Part shown: piece by piece, positions 60,671 to 64,000 of the stretch | Numbering within the stretch: position 1 is the first letter of the stretch | How the letters are laid out: every line of letters begins with the position of its first letter | From: Candidatus Poribacteria bacterium | Lineage (GTDB): Bacteria; Poribacteria; WGA-4E; WGA-3G | Reading direction: 5' to 3' | Assembly (NCBI GenBank): GCA_022821725.1 | Contig: JAJEDB010000043.1 | Coordinates: forward strand, 1-64,000 | Length of the DNA: 64,000 nt | Position numbers and translations under genes: made by a program | The notes under the pieces: model-generated | What the model saw: the letters and a program-made list of their open reading frames with translations, nothing else | What the model was told of the DNA's origin: nothing | Database searches by the model: none

Positions 60671-60823
60671 CGAATTCTTTATGTAAGAATTATTCCATTT
60701 GGCATTATGAACAGAATACCACACTCTCTTCTATAGAGACATCTATCCTGAAAAAGATAGTTAAAAGATTCCATATATATGCTTTTCGCCAATGCACAAA
60801 CTGGAAATCCTGCTATAATAACC

Positions 60824-60852
60824 TTGCTATCTCCATCTTGACGTGGTAATAT
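60824..60852 (+). promoter_or_regulatory. Promoter of the PyrK-like gene
   Basis: TTGCTA (60824-60829), 17 bases and TAATAT (60847-60852) end seven bases before ATG 60860, which suggests a leaderless transcript. A second extended -10, TGC-TATAAT (60811-60819), lies further upstream and would give a leader of about 35 bases. Confidence 0.5.
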
Positions 60853-60859
60853 ATACGCT

Positions 60860-61678
60860 ATGCCAAGTAACTGTTCCTTAAACACATACGACACTCGGAC
60901 AACTATACTCTCTAACGAAGAGGTAGCGGAAGCGCATTATTTGTTGCGTTGTGAATGTGCTGAGATCGCGCAGCATGCGCGTCCGGGGCAGTTCATCCAT
61001 GTCATGATTTCGCAAGGTCCAGGCATGTTGCTCCGTCGTCCCTTCACGATCTATACGGTGGAAGGGGACGAGATAACGATGCTCTATCAAATTATCGGCG
61101 AGGGAACGAAACAATTGTCGGAGATGCCGAAGGGCGCCTCCCTACACGTTTTGGGACCGCTCGGTAATACGTTTAATCTGACGACAAACCCGGAACCAGC
61201 GATACTTGTTGGTGGGGGTGCCGGTATTGCTTCGCTCATGTTACTGGCTGTTGCGTTACGTGAAAAAGATATACAAACGCTTGGATTGGTCGGTGCCCAG
61301 CATCGCGCCCGACTTTTGAGTGTGTCAGATTTGGAATCTATCGGCATCGCCGTGCATATTGCTACAGACGATGGGAGCATCGGACATCACGGATATGTAA
61401 CTGAGATCCTCACGGATTTGCTGCGCGAAACCCAATGGCACCGTCCGACGATTTATGCGTGTGGACCGCATGGGATGCTCGCTGCTGTTACGAAAATAGC
61501 GACAGATTTTCAAGTGCCTACGCAAATTGCTATGGAGAATCGAATGGGGTGTGCGATGGGGGTGTGTCTCGGCTGTGTTTGTCCTGTCCGAATAGACACG
61601 GATCGCTTTGAATACCAACGTGTTTGTACCGAAGGTCCCGTCTTTAATGCCACCGACATCGCGTGGGATATTTCTTAG
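60860..61678 (+). CDS. pyrK: Dihydroorotate dehydrogenase electron-transfer subunit-like protein (PyrK)
   Basis: The 272-residue protein has a ferredoxin-reductase-like FAD domain (ARPGQFIHVMISQGPGMLLRRPFTIYTV, about 39-66, with the RRPF motif). An NAD domain follows (AILVGGGAGIASLMLLA, about 114-130; YACGPHGML). A C-terminal [2Fe-2S] motif has ENRMGCAMGVCLGCVCPV (about 225-242) and a fourth Cys in YQRVCTEGPVF. This is the PyrK pattern: it links dihydroorotate oxidation to NAD. No pyrD gene is adjacent, which is unusual. The N-terminus lacks a Shine-Dalgarno. Confidence 0.88.
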   Translation: MPSNCSLNTYDTRTTILSNEEVAEAHYLLRCECAEIAQHARPGQFIHVMISQGPGMLLRRPFTIYTVEGDEITMLYQIIGEGTKQLSEMPKGASLHVLGPLGNTFNLTTNPEPAILVGGGAGIASLMLLAVALREKDIQTLGLVGAQHRARLLSVSDLESIGIAVHIATDDGSIGHHGYVTEILTDLLRETQWHRPTIYACGPHGMLAAVTKIATDFQVPTQIAMENRMGCAMGVCLGCVCPVRIDTDRFEYQRVCTEGPVFNATDIAWDIS

Positions 61679-61749
61679 TTGGACGCAAGATGTAACAATA
61701 GGAGTTCTTGATAGCATAAACTGTTAGTTACCGCAGTTCTAAAGAAACC

Positions 61750-61838
61750 GTAGCCTGCAACAACGGCGCAGGCGGGTTTCAGGAACGCACTTGATAGTTT
61801 AGACGCCCCTCATTCCCCCGCAAGGTATAATTAAAAAT
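61750..61838 (+). repeat. R1 leader repeat, copy before bioB
   Basis: This 89-bp copy starts GTAGCCTGCAACAACGG and ends at the bioB ATG. The 5' hairpin is CCTGC/GCAGG. GCGGG pairs with CCCGC; compared with the nuoH copy (GCGGA/TCCGC), both sides of this pair have changed. CCCGCAAGG supplies the ribosome binding site. Confidence 0.8.
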
Positions 61839-62912
61839 ATGGAAACAACATTTTATCAAGAATTAACAACGATTAGCCTCAGCGGCGAGCTCCTTTCCGA
61901 TGCGACTTGTGAGAAACTTCTAACCGCATCAGAAATAGAATTACTCCCGCTCCTAAATGCAGCCTATCAGGTTCGCAAAACCTACTTTCAGAACGAGGTC
62001 CAACTACATATCCTCAACAACGCCCAGAACGGCTACTGCCCAGAGGATTGTCACTATTGCGCGCAGGCGAGTTCCGCCACAACAGACATCGAAGCCTACC
62101 CTTTAAAACCTGATGCCGAGATTCTCGCAGAAGCTGAACGTGCATACCAATCCGGCGCGTATCGCTACTGTATTGTAATGAGCGGACGTGGGCCCTCACC
62201 AAAACGCGTTTCTCACCTTGCGAAGCTCATCCGCACTGTCAAAGCGCGCTACCCGATCGAAGTATGCCTCTCTGCCGGATTGATTGATGTAGACGCTGCG
62301 GGTATCTTGAAAGAAGCGGGATTGGACAGACTGAACCATAATCTGAATACTTCCGAAGCCCATTACCCAAAGATATGTAGCACACATAGTTATCAGGATA
62401 GGATGGATACATTGCAAGCCGCGCAGCGGGTTGGACTCGCCTGTTGTTCCGGTGTGATCGTTGGGATGGGTGAAGAGACGGTGGACTTAATTCGGGTGGC
62501 GAAAGAACTCCGGCACCTTGAGGTCGCCTCGCTCCCCGTAAACTTCTTCTTACCAATCTCCGGCACGCGACTGGCGGAAATGCCTACGCTAACGCCAGAT
62601 TATTGTTTACGCGTGTTATGTCTCTACCGATTCCTGAATCCGCGGGCTGAGATACGGGTCGCTGCAGGCAGGGAACACCATTTTCGGAGTATGGAGGTGA
62701 TGGCACTCTATCCAGCCAATTCCATGTTTATTGATGGCTACCTGAATGCGGAAGGTTCGACGGCATCCCGCACACTCCAGATGATCAGAGATGCCGGGTT
62801 TACGATACAGACAAACGGTGATGATGTAGAACACCTCAAGCGGAGAGAAACCGAAAAAAGGGACGTGCTTCTCAAGGAGTTGAAAGTCCTTCGTCCGCGC
62901 ATGGAATCTTAA
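61839..62912 (+). CDS. bioB: Biotin synthase
   Basis: The 357-residue radical SAM enzyme has QNGYCPEDCHYCAQASSATTDIEAYPL (about 62-88), in which C-x3-C-x2-C binds the [4Fe-4S] cluster. It also has YRYCIVMSGRGPS (about 107-119), HNLNTSEAHYPKICSTHSYQDRMDTL (about 167-192) and CCSGVIVGMGEE (about 201-212). Late motifs IRVAAGREHHFRSMEVMALYPANSMFIDGYLN match BioB's auxiliary [2Fe-2S] region. It inserts sulfur into dethiobiotin. The start follows an R1 repeat. The gene ends four bases into the convergent methyltransferase gene. Confidence 0.95.
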   Translation: METTFYQELTTISLSGELLSDATCEKLLTASEIELLPLLNAAYQVRKTYFQNEVQLHILNNAQNGYCPEDCHYCAQASSATTDIEAYPLKPDAEILAEAERAYQSGAYRYCIVMSGRGPSPKRVSHLAKLIRTVKARYPIEVCLSAGLIDVDAAGILKEAGLDRLNHNLNTSEAHYPKICSTHSYQDRMDTLQAAQRVGLACCSGVIVGMGEETVDLIRVAKELRHLEVASLPVNFFLPISGTRLAEMPTLTPDYCLRVLCLYRFLNPRAEIRVAAGREHHFRSMEVMALYPANSMFIDGYLNAEGSTASRTLQMIRDAGFTIQTNGDDVEHLKRRETEKRDVLLKELKVLRPRMES

Positions 62913-63883
62913 CAGCAGGCGCAGCGTTTTTCTTCATGAATGTTCATGTATTGTTGGGGTGTTTGAGGTGTTGTTGGGACTACGCCGCCCCCGGTTTTGA
63001 TCTTCTCAAAATCAATACGCCTCACGTCTTGTGGAATCACAAAATAGGACTGCAATAGATCCCAGTCTTTGTCGGCAATTGTGATGATTTCATCGCGATA
63101 GAAACTTACCCAAATATCCCCAATTTTAGAATTTGGTGATTCTTGTGCCAATTTGTGTTGTGTAATTTCTACATATTGGGGATCTAAATCTATACCGATA
63201 ACTTTTCTTCCCAATCTTGCAGCAGCGACAGCTGTTGTACCGGTTCCCATAAATGGGTCTAAAACTATATCCCCCTCGTCCGTGCTCATCAAGATGAGAC
63301 GTTCTAAAAGATGAATTGGGAGTTGACAGGGGTGCGGGTCCCTATGTTTATTATGACGGATGCGATGAATATCCGACCAGTTATCAGAAACAAGCGGTCC
63401 AAAGGGATGCAAAATCTTCTTTTTCCCACCATAGTCTTTCAACAAATATCCGCATTTCCGGCACCGCTTATGCGGGTAGCGGATTTCATAAAATTTGTTT
63501 TCTTTTTGGCTTTTCGCATAAAATAAGATGCCATAGTGGGACGGTTGCAAGGTTTTACCCATAGGAGATGTTGGAGCATCCCAAGCGATCCAGTGACGGA
63601 AGTCCGCGACTTCATTTAGAAAACCCGCATAATAGAGGAGCCATTTTGGAATATTGTGGACAAAAATAGATCCGCTCGGTTTTGTGATTCTCACCATCTC
63701 CAGAATCCACTGCCTGCACCACAGGAGATAGTCGTCTGTGTCTTTTTCGTCTTTGTAAGTGCCATACTTCTTTTTCAGATTGAACGGAGGATCGGCAAAC
63801 GTAACGTCAATGCTGTCTGAAGGTATGTCCGACATGACCTCTATACAATCGCCGTGAATGATTTTGTTGATATACTTTTCCAT
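62909..63883 (-). CDS. Site-specific DNA methyltransferase (N4-cytosine or N6-adenine, beta class)
   Basis: The 324-residue enzyme has the catalytic motif first: IDVTFADPPFNLKKKYGTYKD (about 26-46, DPPF). The SAM-binding motif follows: LDPFMGTGTTAVAAARLGRKVIGIDLDPQYVEI (about 215-247). This order marks the beta class. A central insertion with CRKCGYLL suggests a small zinc knuckle, and the C-terminus ends in CACC. It is probably part of a restriction-modification system; the partial gene upstream on the same strand could be the partner. ATG 63883 starts MEKYINKIIHGDCIEVM, better than the ORF track start. Confidence 0.9.
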   Translation of the reverse strand: MEKYINKIIHGDCIEVMSDIPSDSIDVTFADPPFNLKKKYGTYKDEKDTDDYLLWCRQWILEMVRITKPSGSIFVHNIPKWLLYYAGFLNEVADFRHWIAWDAPTSPMGKTLQPSHYGILFYAKSQKENKFYEIRYPHKRCRKCGYLLKDYGGKKKILHPFGPLVSDNWSDIHRIRHNKHRDPHPCQLPIHLLERLILMSTDEGDIVLDPFMGTGTTAVAAARLGRKVIGIDLDPQYVEITQHKLAQESPNSKIGDIWVSFYRDEIITIADKDWDLLQSYFVIPQDVRRIDFEKIKTGGGVVPTTPQTPQQYMNIHEEKRCACC

Positions 63884-63922
63884 AATGCGCCTCAAGTGAT
63901 CCCGGGATTTGTTAATACAATG

Positions 63923-64000
63923 TTACCCCAAAACGGTAAGTAATAATTCGCTGAAACGTTTAAGTTCCGATTCTTCCAAAGTGAAGACATCTTCAAATGC
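63923..64000 (-). CDS. C-terminal fragment of an unidentified gene at the window edge
   Basis: A frame entering from the right edge on the minus strand reads AFEDVFTLEESELKRFSELLLTVLG and stops at TAA (63925-63923). It lies 39 bases upstream of the methyltransferase gene in the same direction. No domain can be recognised in 25 residues. Its position makes a restriction enzyme or a regulator of the modification gene possible, but this is only context. Confidence 0.45.
   Translation of the reverse strand, partial: AFEDVFTLEESELKRFSELLLTVLG

Overview
The window reads as a chromosomal segment of an uncultured Gram-negative bacterium using the standard bacterial code. LptE and several heptosyltransferase-type enzymes imply an outer membrane. 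The gene mix is a DUF6785-like membrane protein, LamG/DUF1080-like secreted proteins, a Gfo/Idh/MocA oxidoreductase, coiled-coil membrane proteins and many dispersed intergenic repeats. That mix resembles Candidatus Poribacteria and related lineages, but the assignment is inference from memory of gene content, not a search. No tRNA, rRNA, CRISPR array or prophage was recognised.

Layout. 1-2.0 kb: the end of a mobile element that truncates a restriction-type nuclease domain, a coiled-coil membrane protein and a CPBP protease, all on the minus strand. 2.0-5.3 kb: a GT9 glycosyltransferase, a DUF4175-like membrane protein and a TVP38-type protein behind a bidirectional promoter. 5.3-7.2 kb: cca and a YdjM-like gene on the minus strand. 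7.3-17.7 kb: the translation/RNA operon rimP-nusA-ylxR-infB-ylxP-rbfA-nrnA-ribF, then rpsO-pnp. Its long leader looks like an attenuator, and truB is missing from its usual place. 17.7-25 kb: small envelope genes (LptE, a lipoprotein), an amidohydrolase-like protein and gcvT-gcvH-gcvP. 25-30 kb: trkA-trkH bracketed by inverted copies of a repeat, then pdxH and LamG proteins. 30.2-47.4 kb: a respiratory complex I cluster, nuoA-B-C-D-[VOC, three small genes]-E-F-G-H-J-K-L-M-[nhaD-like]-N, without nuoI. 47.5-53.9 kb: an oxidoreductase, a decayed copA fragment, a PIN toxin/antitoxin-like pair, an intact copA and small membrane proteins. 53.9-57.2 kb: a three-gene glycosyltransferase operon on the minus strand. 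57.3-64 kb: the DUF6785-like protein, a STAS protein, a metallophosphoesterase, a PyrK-like protein, bioB and a DNA methyltransferase with an unidentified partial neighbour.

The most striking signal is an 88-89 bp repeat (called R1 here). It ends exactly at the start codon of four unrelated genes (trkA, nuoH, nuoK, bioB) and supplies their ribosome binding site. A fifth copy is inverted behind trkH. The copies differ by compensatory changes in two potential helices, so the element looks like a structured, dispersed 5' leader. Three further dispersed families are present: R2 (short hairpins of the GTAGGAGCGAYC type), R3 (ACTGATAACTGACAAC repeats) and R4 (inverted AGGACTTACGCA ends, MITE-like). 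Well-formed sigma70-type promoters with 17-bp spacers recur, several with an extended -10. In some cases the -10 lies 6-7 bases before the ATG, which suggests leaderless mRNAs.
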